Assembly: GCF_001280845.1 (NCBI RefSeq)
Contig: NZ_LGHP01000001.1
Span: 133,302-197,301 of the forward strand
DNA from: Bacillus sp. FJAT-28004
GTDB taxonomy: Bacteria > Bacillota > Bacilli > Paenibacillales > Paenibacillaceae
Length of the DNA: 64,000 nt
Direction: 5' to 3'
Positions 51,275-59,832 of this stretch are shown one piece after another. The notes under the pieces are model-generated. The model ran no database searches and was not told the origin of the DNA. It worked only from the letters and a program-made list of their open reading frames with translations. Numbering within the stretch: position 1 is the first letter of the stretch; every line of letters starts with the position of its first letter. The translations under genes and the position numbers were made by a program.

Positions 51275-52029
51275 TAGAGGTAAAAAATGTTTCCAAAGCA
51301 TATGGCGGCAAGCCGGTTATCGAAGATGTATCGATCCGTATTTCGAAGGGAAAGGTCACTTCGTTTATCGGGCCGAACGGTGCAGGCAAGAGTACGCTTC
51401 TCTCCATGATTAGCCGGTTGCTGGCGAAGGACAGCGGTCAGGTGTTAATTGAGGGGAAGGAAGTCAGTGACTGGAAAAGTGCTGATCTTGCCAAAAAGAT
51501 ATCGATTCTAAAGCAGTCGAATCATATTAATCTTCGTCTGACCGTACGAGAGCTCGTCAGCTTCGGCAGATTCCCGTATTCGCAAGGGAAGCTGACCACA
51601 GAAGATTGGCAGCAGGTAGATGAAGCGATTGCCTATATGGATCTGGTTGATCTGCAAGGCAAGTATCTTGATGAACTCAGCGGAGGACAAAACCAGCGTG
51701 CGTTTATTGCGATGGTTATCGCTCAGAACACCGAATACATATTGCTGGACGAACCGCTTAATAACTTGGATATGAAGCATTCCGTTCAAATTATGAAAGT
51801 GCTGCGGCGACTCGTCGAGGAGCTTGGCAAAACGGTCGTGCTCGTCATTCATGATATTAATTTCGCTTCTTGTTACTCCGATTATATCGTGGCGTTGAAG
51901 GATGGAAAGGTCGTCAAGGAAGGTTCAACCGAGACGATCATCGACAGCGCCGTGCTTAATGACATCTACGATATGGACATACCGATTGAGCTCATTAACG
52001 GGAATCGTATCGGCGTCTATTTTAAGTAG
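51271..52029 (+). CDS. yclP: Siderophore ABC transporter ATP-binding protein (YclP-like)
   Basis: 252 aa FepC-type ATPase. Walker A GPNGAGKSTLLSM near residue 35, Q-loop ILKQSNHINLRLTVRELVSFGRFPYS, signature LSGGQNQRAFIAMV, Walker B ILLDEPLNNLDMKHS, and H-loop LVIHDINFASCYSD. All motifs are intact. It follows yclO by overlap and precedes the binding protein by about 70 bp. Confidence 0.92.
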   Translation: MIEVKNVSKAYGGKPVIEDVSIRISKGKVTSFIGPNGAGKSTLLSMISRLLAKDSGQVLIEGKEVSDWKSADLAKKISILKQSNHINLRLTVRELVSFGRFPYSQGKLTTEDWQQVDEAIAYMDLVDLQGKYLDELSGGQNQRAFIAMVIAQNTEYILLDEPLNNLDMKHSVQIMKVLRRLVEELGKTVVLVIHDINFASCYSDYIVALKDGKVVKEGSTETIIDSAVLNDIYDMDIPIELINGNRIGVYFK

Positions 52030-52097
52030 TCATGTAAGGTCTACCTATGGTTATTCAAGTTTTTCAATATAAAAAAATTAATTTAGGGGTGATTGTT

Positions 52098-53066
52098 ATG
52101 AAAAAATCTATACCTGTATTGGCTATTTTAGTAATTCTAAGTTTGGTGCTTGCGGCATGCGGCGGTAATAAAAATGGTAATAAAGGTGCGAACAGTGCAA
52201 CTGACACACCTGCAACAGATGCTCCAGCAACAGAAATTACAGTTAAGCATCAGCTTGGTGAAACGGTTGTTCCAGTTAATCCTGCTAAGGTTGTTGTATT
52301 TGACTACGGTACACTAGATACATTGGATAAACTAGGCGTAGAGGTTGCATCATTGCCGCAGGCTGGCGTTCCTACTTACCTTGAAAAATATAAAGATGCA
52401 AAATACATAAACGCGGGCAGCTTGAAAGAGCCTGACTTTGAGAAAATCAATGAGACTGATCCTGATTTGATCATTATCTCAGGTCGTCAATCGGACGCAT
52501 ATGAAGAGCTCAGCAAAATCGCACCAACTATTTTTATGGGCGTGGATACAAAAAACTTCATGGAGTCGTTCACGACTAACGTGAAAACACTTGCTCAAAT
52601 TTTTGGCAAAGAAGCTGAAGCAGAAACAGAACTTGCAACGATCAATGACTCGATTAAAGCTTTGAATGAAAAAGCAACGGCATCTGCTAAAAACGGTCTG
52701 ATCATTTTGGCAAACGAAGGCGCAATTAGCGCTTATGGCAAACAATCGCGTTTCGGCATTCTGCATGATGTGTTTGGTATACCTGCTGTGGATGAGAACA
52801 TTAAAGTATCAACACACGGTGACCCTGTAACTTACGAATATGTAGCGGAAAAAGATGCTGATTACCTATTCGTTATTGACCGTAATGCGGTGACAGATGG
52901 TTCAGGCGATGCACATGCTTCTGTTGAGAATGCTCTAGTGAAAAATACGAAAGCGTACAAAGAAGGCAACATCGTTTATCTTAATCCGGAGTTCTGGTAC
53001 CTTTCCGGCGGCGGACTTATTTCTGTAGCAGAAATGGTTAAAGAAATCGATGCGGCGGTAAAATAA
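52098..53066 (+). CDS. yclQ: Petrobactin-type siderophore-binding lipoprotein (YclQ-like)
   Basis: 322 aa lipoprotein: signal peptide with lipobox VLAAC (Cys20), a Thr/Ala/Asn-rich linker, and a FecB/Fhud-type (class III) binding fold. Segments typical of YclQ are VKHQLGETVVPVNPAKVVVFDYGTLDTLD, DPDLIIISGRQSDAYEELS, YGKQSRFGILHDVFG, and YLFVIDRNAV. The ATG at 52098 has AGGGGTG upstream. The operon ends with a strong hairpin. Petrobactin is the likeliest ligand by family, not shown by sequence alone. Confidence 0.9.
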   Translation: MKKSIPVLAILVILSLVLAACGGNKNGNKGANSATDTPATDAPATEITVKHQLGETVVPVNPAKVVVFDYGTLDTLDKLGVEVASLPQAGVPTYLEKYKDAKYINAGSLKEPDFEKINETDPDLIIISGRQSDAYEELSKIAPTIFMGVDTKNFMESFTTNVKTLAQIFGKEAEAETELATINDSIKALNEKATASAKNGLIILANEGAISAYGKQSRFGILHDVFGIPAVDENIKVSTHGDPVTYEYVAEKDADYLFVIDRNAVTDGSGDAHASVENALVKNTKAYKEGNIVYLNPEFWYLSGGGLISVAEMVKEIDAAVK

Positions 53067-53088
53067 TAAAGCAAGCATAGTAATGATA

Positions 53089-53130
53089 GGCGAATTTTCA
53101 TTCAACTTTGAATGAGAATTCGCCTTTTAT
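53089..53130 (+). terminator. Terminator of the iron importer, copy 1 of a repeated hairpin
   Basis: AGGCGAATTTTCATTC (53089-53104), loop AACTTT, GAATGAGAATTCGCCT (53111-53126), then T-run. The arm and loop reappear almost unchanged at 55814-55856. Confidence 0.88.
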
Positions 53131-53240
53131 TATGGATTTATTTTTGTTTACATTCATTTGGGTAATAAGTTGATATAATGGGTTTTAAACTATTATCTCT
53201 TATATGATTCATAGCAAATGCCCTGAAAGGAGTAAAAGAA

Positions 53241-54218
53241 ATGGAATCAAACAAACCGTGCTGTGCGGTCCGCAGAGATCAAGCTAAGCAAGGAGGGACT
53301 CAGGTGCAGTCGCTGTCGTCCGTGCAGATAGATCATTCCATTCGCAAGCAAATGCGGAGCAACTTAATTCGTATTGAAGGTGGCATGTTTCGGATGGGAA
53401 CGGATGCCACCGACGGATTTCCCTCAGACGGAGAAGGACCAGTCCGGGAGGTTCGCCTCGATTCGTTCTTAATATCACCCTATGCCGTCACAAATGCGGA
53501 TTTCCGTGCTTTCGTGGACGATACGGGTTATGTCACGGAAGCGGAGCGCTTCGGTTGGTCTTATGTCTTCCATTTGCTGGCCTCGGAAGAAACGCGCGCT
53601 CGCGTGAAGGACGTCCCGCAGCAGGCGCCATGGTGGCTGGTTGTAGAAGGTGCCTATTGGGCGAAGCCGGAAGGGCCTGATTCGACGGTTGATGAACGGT
53701 TGAACCACCCTGTTGTGCATGTTTCGTGGAATGATGCCGAAGAATACTGCGCATGGTCTGGTACGCGGCTGCCGAGTGAGGCGGAATGGGAATATGCAGC
53801 GAGGGGCGGTTTACAAGGCAAAACCTATCCGTGGGGTGATCTTCTCAAACAAGACGGCAAACATATGTGCAACATTTGGCAAGGCAAATTTCCGGTCAAG
53901 AACAACGCAAGTGACGGTTATGTGGGTACAGCGCCAGTAAACGCCTACGAACCTAATGGATACGGGCTGTACAACCTTTCCGGAAATGTATGGGAATGGT
54001 GTGCGGACTGGTTCAGCCCCGGGTATCACAAGCAGACTACTCTTAGTAACCCATTGTTCAAAGAGCCGACAGAGCGGCGGTCAATGCGTGGCGGGTCATA
54101 TCTATGCCACCGTTCTTATTGTAATCGTTATAGGGTAGCTGCGAGGAGCGGCAACACACCAGACAGTTCTACTGGAAATTGCGGTTTTCGGGTAGCAGCG
54201 GATATCACTATCGAATAA
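53241..54218 (+). CDS. Formylglycine-generating enzyme (sulfatase-modifying factor, SUMF1 family)
   Basis: 325 aa. Converts the key Cys of sulfatases to formylglycine in the cytoplasm with O2 and copper. The family fold begins near residue 43 (LIRIEGGMFRMGTDATDG). The strongest evidence is GGSYLCHRSYCNRYR with the two copper-binding catalytic cysteines, Cys289 and Cys294, in the CxxxxC spacing of FGE, followed by AARSGNTPDSSTGNCGFRV. So it is a true aerobic FGE, not a generic SUMF1-fold protein. The ATG follows AAAGGAG. It stands 127 bp before a Cys-type sulfatase, its likely client. Confidence 0.93.
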   Translation: MESNKPCCAVRRDQAKQGGTQVQSLSSVQIDHSIRKQMRSNLIRIEGGMFRMGTDATDGFPSDGEGPVREVRLDSFLISPYAVTNADFRAFVDDTGYVTEAERFGWSYVFHLLASEETRARVKDVPQQAPWWLVVEGAYWAKPEGPDSTVDERLNHPVVHVSWNDAEEYCAWSGTRLPSEAEWEYAARGGLQGKTYPWGDLLKQDGKHMCNIWQGKFPVKNNASDGYVGTAPVNAYEPNGYGLYNLSGNVWEWCADWFSPGYHKQTTLSNPLFKEPTERRSMRGGSYLCHRSYCNRYRVAARSGNTPDSSTGNCGFRVAADITIE

Positions 54219-54345
54219 GTAAAGCAGGCAGCAGCTAGATTTATTGTTATATTCCTCATCTATTGTCGTCTTTTTTCTATGTTTTCAGTTGGATAATTGT
54301 ACTATATTTAAATGATTAACAACTGAAAATAGGAGAGTGACGCTA

Positions 54346-55764
54346 ATGAAGCAGCCGAATCTTGTATATGTTTTTGCCGATCAGCTAAGGTCCGATGTAC
54401 TTGGGTATGCCGGCGATTTGAAAGCGCATACACCAAACATCGACCGCTTTGCCTCTCAGTCTATGGATTTCAAAAACGCGGTAACGGTATATCCAGTGTG
54501 TGCGCCGCACCGAGCTAGCTTGTTCACTGGCAAATATCCATCGAGCACAGGAATGGTCATTAACGAAATCCGCAGCATGCCTGATCCTGATGCGATCGGC
54601 CATGTGCTTACCAATAACGGATTCCAGACTGGATACATAGGCAAATGGCATCTATACAATCAAAGCGTTGACCACAGCGACATGACCAGCCACTACGTAC
54701 CTCCCGGCCCGTACCGACTAGGCTTTGACGGATATTGGGCTTCGTACGGGTTCAATCATATGTATAAACAAGGGTTTTATTTCAAAGACGACTTTGTCCG
54801 TCATGACATTGAAGGTTATGAGCCTGATACGCAAACCGATCTAGCCGTTGACTATTTGGAGAGCGTGGATCGAGAGAAGCCGTTTGCCATGTTCTTGTCC
54901 TATGGAACCCCTCATGATCCTTGGACCTCAGATAATGCACCGGATGATTTTGCGGATATGTATCGTGATGTACAGTTCGATGATCCGCCGAATTTTACTG
55001 GAGAAGCTTCAGCAGATGTATTTTGGAATGAGCAATTTAGCAAGGAATGGGTTAAGGAGAACTGGATCCCGCAGCGAAACTCGTTTAAACAGGTGTACTA
55101 TTCAATGGTGGCCAACTTGGACGCCAACTTCGGCAGACTGATGGCCGCATTGGAACGGCTCGGGCTCTCGGATGATACGATCGTTGTGTTTACATCAGAT
55201 CACGGTGAGATGTGGGGAGCTCACGAGCGAATCGCCAAAAAAATATTTTACGACGAGGCGGCTCGGGTGCCGTTTCTGATGAGATGGCCGTCTCATATTG
55301 AGGAAGCATCGCAAACGGATGTGTGTCTGAACACGCCGGATATTATGCCAACGCTGCTCGATTTGCTGCAGTTGCCGATACCGGCATCGGTCGAGGGCCA
55401 GTCGGTTAAACAGCAGATACTTGGCGAAGCTGGGCCTGAGCCCGAAGCAGCCTTCCTGCAAGGATTGGGGCACACATACCAATGGGCAGACGGAGACGAG
55501 TGGCGTGCGCTGCGCGACAAACAGTACACCTATGCCCGGTTAATCGATGGAAAAGAGTTTCTATACGATCATCAGAACGACCCGTATCAGATGAAGAATC
55601 TCGCGGCAGACTCGGCATTCACCGGACTGATGGAAAAATACCGCAGCATGTTAAGCGACAAGATGGCCAAGCTGAATGACGAGATCCACCCCTGTACCTG
55701 GTACAATGGACGCTGGGTCGTAGACCGGGTTATCGTCCGTTCGGCCACAAGAGAGCTTATTTAA
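54346..55764 (+). CDS. Cys-type sulfatase
   Basis: 472 aa arylsulfatase-family enzyme. The N-terminal LVYVFADQLRSDVLG holds the first metal-binding Asp. The active-site motif is CAPHR at residues 52-56 (CxPxR), where Cys52 would become formylglycine. GYIGKWHLY and FTSDHGEMWGAH, the second metal-binding site, are intact. No signal peptide is seen, so it may act inside the cell on imported sulfated sugars or choline-type esters. The ATG at 54346 follows AGGAGAGTGACGCTA; the in-frame GTG is within this site. Its maturase is encoded just upstream. Confidence 0.92.
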   Translation: MKQPNLVYVFADQLRSDVLGYAGDLKAHTPNIDRFASQSMDFKNAVTVYPVCAPHRASLFTGKYPSSTGMVINEIRSMPDPDAIGHVLTNNGFQTGYIGKWHLYNQSVDHSDMTSHYVPPGPYRLGFDGYWASYGFNHMYKQGFYFKDDFVRHDIEGYEPDTQTDLAVDYLESVDREKPFAMFLSYGTPHDPWTSDNAPDDFADMYRDVQFDDPPNFTGEASADVFWNEQFSKEWVKENWIPQRNSFKQVYYSMVANLDANFGRLMAALERLGLSDDTIVVFTSDHGEMWGAHERIAKKIFYDEAARVPFLMRWPSHIEEASQTDVCLNTPDIMPTLLDLLQLPIPASVEGQSVKQQILGEAGPEPEAAFLQGLGHTYQWADGDEWRALRDKQYTYARLIDGKEFLYDHQNDPYQMKNLAADSAFTGLMEKYRSMLSDKMAKLNDEIHPCTWYNGRWVVDRVIVRSATRELI

Positions 55765-55813
55765 TGAGGCAATGAAAACGATATGATATTGATTGTGAAA
55801 TGAACATAAATAA

Positions 55814-55856
55814 AGGCGAATTTCCATTCAACTTTGAATGAAAATTCGTTTTTTTT
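55814..55856 (+). terminator. Terminator of the sulfatase pair, copy 2 of the repeated hairpin
   Basis: AGGCGAATTTCCATTC (55814-55829), loop AACTTT, GAATGAAAATTCGTTT (55836-55851) and a long T-run. It nearly duplicates the hairpin at 53089. Confidence 0.85.
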
Positions 55857-55961
55857 AATCATTTTCTTCAAACTTTTTCAGTGGCGGCGGCGGATCATCA
55901 GCCTATTTGTATAAAAGCTTGCTCGATTTTGTAATGCCTTTTTCGAACGCAGCTTTAGAGC

Positions 55962-55967
55962 TATAAT
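55962..55967 (+). promoter_or_regulatory. -10 box of the FetAB-like operon
   Basis: TATAAT lies 28 bp before the start codon; only a weak TTTTTC -35 lies 17 bp upstream of it. Confidence 0.4.
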
Positions 55968-55994
55968 GTAAGGAAAGTAGAAAGGGGAGCATTT

Positions 55995-56747
55995 GTGGAG
56001 CATGTTTTAGAACTGCAAGGTGTAAGGAAAAATCGCAATGGTGCAGAAGGCGACCCCCTATTCTCGAATGTAACTGCAACGATTGCCGACCCGATTATTA
56101 TTTCCATTCTAGGTGTATCCGGTCAAGGCAAGAGTACGCTGCTTCGTCTGCTTGCTGGTTTAGATAAGGCAGATGAGGGAGATATCCGATTACATAATAT
56201 TTCGCAGAGAGATATAGATCCAAGGTTATGGAGAATGAAAGTATGCTATGTTGCACAGCAATCGGTCATGCTGCAAGGGAGCATCGAGCAAAATTTGAAG
56301 ACGGTCAGTATGCTGCACCGCATGCCATATGATGAGAAGCTCGTACGACACATGCTGCCTAGGCTTGGACTGGATCATCTTGATGTCAGCAAAAGTGCGG
56401 AATTGCTGTCGGGAGGAGAGAAACAGCGTATATCTCTCCTTCGTTCTTTGCTTCTGCATCCTACTGTGCTTCTTCTCGATGAAATCACGGCGTCGCTTGA
56501 CCGAGGCAGCAAGGAAATGGTTGAGGAAGTGCTGCGAGAATGGCATCATCAAGAAGGCGCAACGATGCTTTGGGTCACACATGATTTGGAGCAGGCGCAG
56601 CAAATGAGCAGTTCCGTATGGTTCATGGGTGAAGGGACGTTGCTTGAGAACAGCGAAACAGCTGCTTTTTTTGAACAGCCGACAACCGAGCTCGCACAAA
56701 ATTATATAAAAGCGCCGATACAAAAGGAGCAGCCATGTCTATCCTAG
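55995..56747 (+). CDS. fetA: ABC transporter ATP-binding protein, FetA-like
   Basis: 250 aa ATPase: Walker A LGVSGQGKSTLLRLL near residue 39, signature LSGGEKQRISLLRSL near 137, Walker B VLLLDEITASLD, and H-loop WVTHDLEQAQ. The signature follows the FetA/YbbL pattern. It overlaps the FetB-like membrane gene by 13 bp. The E. coli pair exports iron and protects from oxidative stress; here another metal is possible. The start is TTG/GTG-type after AAAGGGGAGC. Confidence 0.85.
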   Translation: MEHVLELQGVRKNRNGAEGDPLFSNVTATIADPIIISILGVSGQGKSTLLRLLAGLDKADEGDIRLHNISQRDIDPRLWRMKVCYVAQQSVMLQGSIEQNLKTVSMLHRMPYDEKLVRHMLPRLGLDHLDVSKSAELLSGGEKQRISLLRSLLLHPTVLLLDEITASLDRGSKEMVEEVLREWHHQEGATMLWVTHDLEQAQQMSSSVWFMGEGTLLENSETAAFFEQPTTELAQNYIKAPIQKEQPCLS

Positions 56748-57496
56748 CACTTAGCTTTACATTGTTATTCGTGATGATTACGATGCTAATTTCCGTGTGG
56801 CAGAAGCTTGGGCTCGAAAGAGATATCGCGATAGGCACAATTCGTTCTGCCGTGCAACTGCTGCTCGTTGGTTATGTGCTGCAATTTATTTTTAATACGA
56901 GCAATCCGCTGTTTATTACAATCATCCTCGTACTCATGATTAGTATTGCGTCCTATCATTCGGGTAAAAGGGGTGCTGGGCTGCGGGGGATCATCTGGAA
57001 AATTGCGATCGCGATCACATCGACGGAGCTGCTTATGATGGGACTGCTGCTAGGCTTTCGAATCATTGAAGCGACACCGCAATATATCATTCCGATTAGC
57101 GGCATGACGATCGGCAACGCGATGGTCGTTTCCGGCTTGCTGCTGAATCAAATGAGAAGAGAGGTCGAATCCTCCAGAGGCGAGATGGAGACGCTGCTCT
57201 CACTCGGAGCGACAGCGAGACAAGCTATTCAAGACGTGATGAAACGATCGGTTAAATCGAGCATGATTCCAACGATAGACGGGATGAAGACGGTAGGTCT
57301 CGTTCAGCTTCCAGGTATGATGACAGGGATGATTATCGCTGGTGCGAATCCAATCGAAGCGGTACGGTATCAAATTTTAATTGTGTTTGCATTCGCTAGC
57401 TCAGCAGCGGTTACGAGCATCATTTTAAGTTTATTAAGCTATAAGTTATGGTTTACGAAAGACCTGCGCATTCAAAATATGGAGCAAAAAGGGTGA
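56735..57496 (+). CDS. fetB: FetB-like ABC metal exporter membrane protein (UPF0014)
   Basis: 253 aa, about seven helices. Typical UPF0014 parts: FVMITMLISVWQKLGLERDIAIGTIRSAVQLLLVGYVL near the start, IPISGMTIGNAMVVSGLLLNQM near 125, and LGATARQAIQDVMKRSVKSSMIPTIDGMKTVGLVQLPGMMTGMIIAGANP in the C-terminal half. The ATG lies inside fetA after AAGGAGCAGCC. It is coupled to the following hydrolase gene, whose reading frame begins at its very end. Confidence 0.9.
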   Translation: MSILALSFTLLFVMITMLISVWQKLGLERDIAIGTIRSAVQLLLVGYVLQFIFNTSNPLFITIILVLMISIASYHSGKRGAGLRGIIWKIAIAITSTELLMMGLLLGFRIIEATPQYIIPISGMTIGNAMVVSGLLLNQMRREVESSRGEMETLLSLGATARQAIQDVMKRSVKSSMIPTIDGMKTVGLVQLPGMMTGMIIAGANPIEAVRYQILIVFAFASSAAVTSIILSLLSYKLWFTKDLRIQNMEQKG

Positions 57497-57504
57497 ATAC
57501 CATC

Positions 57505-58347
57505 GTGAACGTATACAACAGCGGAACGGCATTGGTAAAGCAAATAGCGGACACTGAACTATCTGAACATGCATTGGCGTTATGGGCCTTGGGACAGGAG
57601 GGCTTTCTCGTCAAATGGGACAAGAAAACGATACTGTTTGATCCGTATTTGACTAACTGGGTGTATGAGCTGGCTGGTCCGCCGTGGTCACGAGCGTTCG
57701 AATCACCGCTGCAGCCTTCCGATTGCCTCGATGTCGATTATGTCGTATGCTCCCACCACCATGAGGATCATATGGACAAGCTGACGCTGCAAGCCATTGG
57801 GCAATCAACCAAAACACGATTTGTTGTGCCGAAGGCTCATCTGCCGCTCATGAAGGAATGGGGATTCCGCGATGAACAGCTAATCGGCATCTCTCATGGA
57901 CAGTCGCTCGAGCTGGGTGGCGGCATAAGGTTGGATGCATTCGCTGCCAAGCATGAGCAGTTTGAACAGGACGAAGCAGGCGAGCATAAATTTCTAGGTT
58001 ATGTTGCGAATTTTAAAGGTATACATCTCTATCATGCTGGCGATACGATCGGTTTTCCGGAGCTGGTAACGTGGCTGCAAAGCAGGCAGATCGATATTGC
58101 TTTGATGCCGATCAACGGAAGAGATTTTGTTCGCAATGAGCAGGGCATCGTCGGAAATTGCAATTATCGCGAAGCCGTTGAGATTGCGGTGCAAATAAAT
58201 GCTGATTTATTAGTTCCGATGCATTATGGCTTATTTCCACACAACGATGAGAACCCGGCTTATTTCGTCGATTATATTCAGCGCCATTATCCAGCCCAAA
58301 AGTTTCATATGTTCGCTCCCGGCGAGCGATTTATTTATATGAAATAA
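57505..58347 (+). CDS. Metallo-beta-lactamase-fold hydrolase (UlaG-like)
   Basis: About 280 aa. MBL fold with metal motif CSHHHEDHMDK near residue 87, the second ligands in LYHAGDTIGFPEL near 175, and VPMHYGLFPHN near 235. UlaG-type members open the lactone ring of L-ascorbate 6-phosphate; many relatives are unassigned. The GTG at 57505 is 9 bp after AGGGTG; a GTG at 57493 that overlaps the fetB stop is an alternative. It probably shares the fetAB transcript, an association I cannot explain biochemically. Confidence 0.82.
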   Translation: MNVYNSGTALVKQIADTELSEHALALWALGQEGFLVKWDKKTILFDPYLTNWVYELAGPPWSRAFESPLQPSDCLDVDYVVCSHHHEDHMDKLTLQAIGQSTKTRFVVPKAHLPLMKEWGFRDEQLIGISHGQSLELGGGIRLDAFAAKHEQFEQDEAGEHKFLGYVANFKGIHLYHAGDTIGFPELVTWLQSRQIDIALMPINGRDFVRNEQGIVGNCNYREAVEIAVQINADLLVPMHYGLFPHNDENPAYFVDYIQRHYPAQKFHMFAPGERFIYMK

Positions 58348-58401
58348 TTTGCGCTCAGCAGGGCAAAATGAGTTAGGAATAAGGACTGGAGGTTGACGGA
58401 T

Positions 58402-58866
58402 ATGTCAAACAGAGGACTTGTGACAGCGTTAACGGCTGTTGGGGCAGCCCAATTGCTTAAGCTGCCTATACATTATGCGAGAACTGGCATGTGGGATGTT
58501 CGTAAAATAATGGGTTCAGGAGGCATGCCGAGCTCACACTCAAGCGGCGTTTCTGCACTTGCCGCCTATACGGCGACTAAATACGGTGTGAAGACGCCGG
58601 AATTCGCCATTTCTGCTATGCTTGGCATTATTGTGATGTATGATGCAATGAATATTCGCAGACATGCAGGCGAAATTGCGGTGCAGGTTAATGATTTGGA
58701 TGAGGATGTTGAGAAGCTGGCTGGCGAACACCCAGGCATGTATCATAAGCGCAGGCGCGAACGTCTTAAAGAAAGTCTGGGCCATCAGCCTCGTGAAGTT
58801 GTAGCTGGCTCTCTGCTCGGAGTATTAATCGGTTTCGTTGGAGCTTTAGCCATTTCTAAGAAATGA
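58402..58866 (+). CDS. Divergent PAP2 family membrane protein (YuiD/DUF212)
   Basis: 154 aa, four predicted helices. The family hallmark is the start (GLVTALTAVGAAQLLKLPIHYARTGMWDVRKIMGSGGMPSSHSSGVSALA) and YDAMNIRRHAGEIAVQVNDL. The SGGMPSSHS part is the PAP2 phosphatase core, and RRHAGE lies where the last catalytic residues would be. These proteins have uncertain function. GGAGG at spacing 9 fixes the ATG at 58402, not an upstream TTG. Confidence 0.9.
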   Translation: MSNRGLVTALTAVGAAQLLKLPIHYARTGMWDVRKIMGSGGMPSSHSSGVSALAAYTATKYGVKTPEFAISAMLGIIVMYDAMNIRRHAGEIAVQVNDLDEDVEKLAGEHPGMYHKRRRERLKESLGHQPREVVAGSLLGVLIGFVGALAISKK

Positions 58867-59024
58867 GCCATATAGCAATCGTAAAATTAGCAGACAGGTT
58901 TAGGCTCTTTTTGGCTTAAGCTTGTTTTTATTTGGATTCATGCATTTGCAGATGACTGGGTCGAATGGTTAGTTATATAATGGTAAAAGATTTCAATTAT
59001 TATGCACTTAAGGGGGATATACAG

Positions 59025-59819
59025 GTGACAGAGCAATTATTGTGGATGCACGGAGCGCCGTATGCACTGGGAAATGCAGATGAGGATTGTCCAGCCATAA
59101 CGCCTTATCTTGTTGATGGCGAGGAGCGTCCTGCGGTTATCGTATGTCCAGGCGGTGCTTACGGCGCAAGAGCCCCTCATGAAGGCGAGCCAATCGCACA
59201 GTGGCTGAACAGCTTAGGCATTTCTGCGTTCGTACTGCGTTACCGGGTGGCGCCGTATCAATATCCCTGCGCACTGCTCGATATTCAACGGGCCATACGT
59301 ACCGTCCGTTTCAAAGCAGAAATGTTTCGGATTAATCCTAAAAAAATAGGCGTTTTTGGATTTTCAGCGGGCGGGCATTTAGTATCGAATGTGGGGACAA
59401 GCTATGACCAAGGGAATAAAAATGCTGAGGATGTCATTGAACGAGAGTCTTGCCGTCCAGATTTGCTCGTCTTATGTTATCCCGTCATCACGCTCAAAGA
59501 TCCTTTCACGCATGTGGGATCAAGAGAAAACCTGTTGGGCAAAGAAGCGAAGCTGGATAAAATTGAACAGCTCAGCAATGAAGCGCAGGTGACTTCGGAT
59601 ACGCCACCGACTTTTTTATGGCATACAGCAGACGATGCAGCGGTTCCTGTTGAGAACAGTCTTATGTTCGCATCCGCGCTGAGCAAGCACCAAGTTCCCT
59701 TTGATCTTCACGTGTACACAAAAGGACGTCATGGGCTTGGCTTAGCCGAGGATGAGGAGCATACGACGGAATGGACAGCTGCTTGCGCATCATGGTTAGC
59801 ATTTAATGGTTACAAATAA
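59025..59819 (+). CDS. Alpha/beta hydrolase (acetyl-xylan esterase/lipase type)
   Basis: 264 aa esterase-like enzyme: oxyanion-hole PAVIVCPGGAYGARAPHEGEP near residue 37, nucleophile elbow GVFGFSAGGHLVSN near 108, acid in LWHTADDAAVPVENS near 203 and catalytic His in RHGLGLA near 238. It resembles BD-FAE/acetylesterase-type proteins that trim sugar esters. The GTG at 59025 lies 8 bp after AAGGGGG; the longer upstream reading lacks such a site. No signal peptide, so it is cytoplasmic. Confidence 0.88.
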   Translation: MTEQLLWMHGAPYALGNADEDCPAITPYLVDGEERPAVIVCPGGAYGARAPHEGEPIAQWLNSLGISAFVLRYRVAPYQYPCALLDIQRAIRTVRFKAEMFRINPKKIGVFGFSAGGHLVSNVGTSYDQGNKNAEDVIERESCRPDLLVLCYPVITLKDPFTHVGSRENLLGKEAKLDKIEQLSNEAQVTSDTPPTFLWHTADDAAVPVENSLMFASALSKHQVPFDLHVYTKGRHGLGLAEDEEHTTEWTAACASWLAFNGYK

Positions 59820-59832
59820 TAGCTTTAACTTG

